Shown here: positions 63,676 to 64,000 of the stretch, piece after piece | Layout of the letters: the number at the start of each line of letters is the position of its first letter | Position numbering within the stretch: position 1 is the stretch's first letter | Assembly (NCBI GenBank): GCA_027487775.1 | Contig: JAIYCY010000034.1 | Coordinates: forward strand, 1-64,000 | Length of the DNA: 64,000 bases | Direction of reading: 5' to 3' | From: Planctomycetaceae bacterium | GTDB lineage: Bacteria; Planctomycetota; Phycisphaerae; Tepidisphaerales; Tepidisphaeraceae | Made by a program: the position numbers and the translations under genes | Notes under the pieces: model-generated | The model's input: the letters and a program-made list of their open reading frames with translations, nothing else | Database searches by the model: none | What the model was told of the DNA's origin: nothing

Positions 63676-64000
63676 ATGACTATTGAACAAATCGCAAATC
63701 GCCTGGTCGAACTGTGTCGCAAGGGTGAGTACGAGGCCTGTTATCACGAGCTTTTCGCGCCCGATGCCGAGGCGATCGAAGCGACCGGTGACACCGTGAA
63801 GGGCCTGGAAAACATCGGCAAGAAGGCCGCCCACTGGGCCACCGAGCACGACGTGCACGGCGGGACCGTCTCCGATCCGATCGTCGCCGACCCGTTCTTC
63901 GCCGTCAAAATGACCCTCGATGTCACCCACAAACCCTCCGGACAACGCATCAACATGGGCGAGCTGTGCATGTACACCGTCCGCAACGGAAAAATCACCC
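63676..64000 (+). CDS. SnoaL-like (NTF2-fold) protein, cut by the window edge
   Basis: The sequence MTIEQIANRLVELCRKGEYE, ACYHELFAPDAEAIE and the later strands DPFFAVKMTLDVTHKPSG and LCMYTVRNGKIT follow the cone-shaped alpha+beta pattern of SnoaL-like polyketide-cyclase-type proteins (NTF2 fold). Many of these are small binding proteins or isomerases with no known reaction. CAGGAG precedes the ATG. Its own strong promoter lies just upstream. The 3' end is outside the window. Confidence 0.8.
   Translation, partial: MTIEQIANRLVELCRKGEYEACYHELFAPDAEAIEATGDTVKGLENIGKKAAHWATEHDVHGGTVSDPIVADPFFAVKMTLDVTHKPSGQRINMGELCMYTVRNGKIT

Overview
The window looks like a chromosomal segment of a planctomycete (Planctomycetota, probably class Phycisphaerae). 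This is an inference from gene content and signatures. The genome is GC-rich. EF-Tu has an unusual switch I (TKTVTI in place of the usual RGITI). There are HYExAFE-type, YkgJ-type and LEGRRMLS (LEPR-like) proteins, a flagellin, small secreted proteins and several Gfo/Idh/MocA oxidoreductases. No rRNA or other taxonomic anchor is present.

Layout. 1-1882: the leader-distal end of a CRISPR array runs straight into a truncated phage-type gene, followed by a 500-bp gene-free stretch with a palindromic candidate operator and a tRNA-Ala. 1977-7079: six minus-strand genes, three of whose five junctions overlap, encode a complete ubiquitin-like conjugation and deconjugation pathway. In transcription order these are a beta-grasp ubiquitin-like protein, a ThiF/E1 enzyme, a membrane-anchored JAMM peptidase, a multi-spanning FHA protein, an FHA plus RING-type treble-clef membrane protein (candidate E3) and an E2. 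This is the most remarkable feature of the window. 7626-12017: exopolysaccharide genes (Wzz fused to a degenerate tyrosine-kinase domain, and a sugar transferase). 12182-17242: an oxidoreductase, a YkgJ protein, small secreted proteins, RuvA and an SseB-domain protein.

17439-23792: translation genes in an unusual arrangement. rplK-rplA-rplJ-rplL run leftwards, while tRNA-Thr, tuf, rpmG, tRNA-Trp, secE and nusG run rightwards from a divergent strong promoter. 24109-34277: a glycosyltransferase, apt, a MATE exporter, DUF1844, an unrecognised 635-residue protein, an ALDH7-type dehydrogenase and DUF3465. 34843-40668: flagellin, an acidic zinc-cluster protein, a short PheT lacking its tRNA-binding domain, and rpsL-rpsG. 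41003-46727: an oxidoreductase, an M3 peptidase, an RTX-like surface protein and an ammonium-transporter homologue without its pore histidines. 46911-54204: infB, DUF503, rbfA, a divergent HhH-GPD-like gene, hisG and sucC. 54261-64000: small genes, a PQQ-type sugar dehydrogenase, a glycoside hydrolase-glycosyltransferase fusion, corA, a CrtI-type desaturase, a lipoprotein and a SnoaL-like gene cut by the window edge.

A genome-scale oddity is that short tandem repeats (12-19 bp, 3-5 copies) repeatedly sit exactly at or just after stop codons (12018, 15121, 18644, 28062, 39571, 44962).
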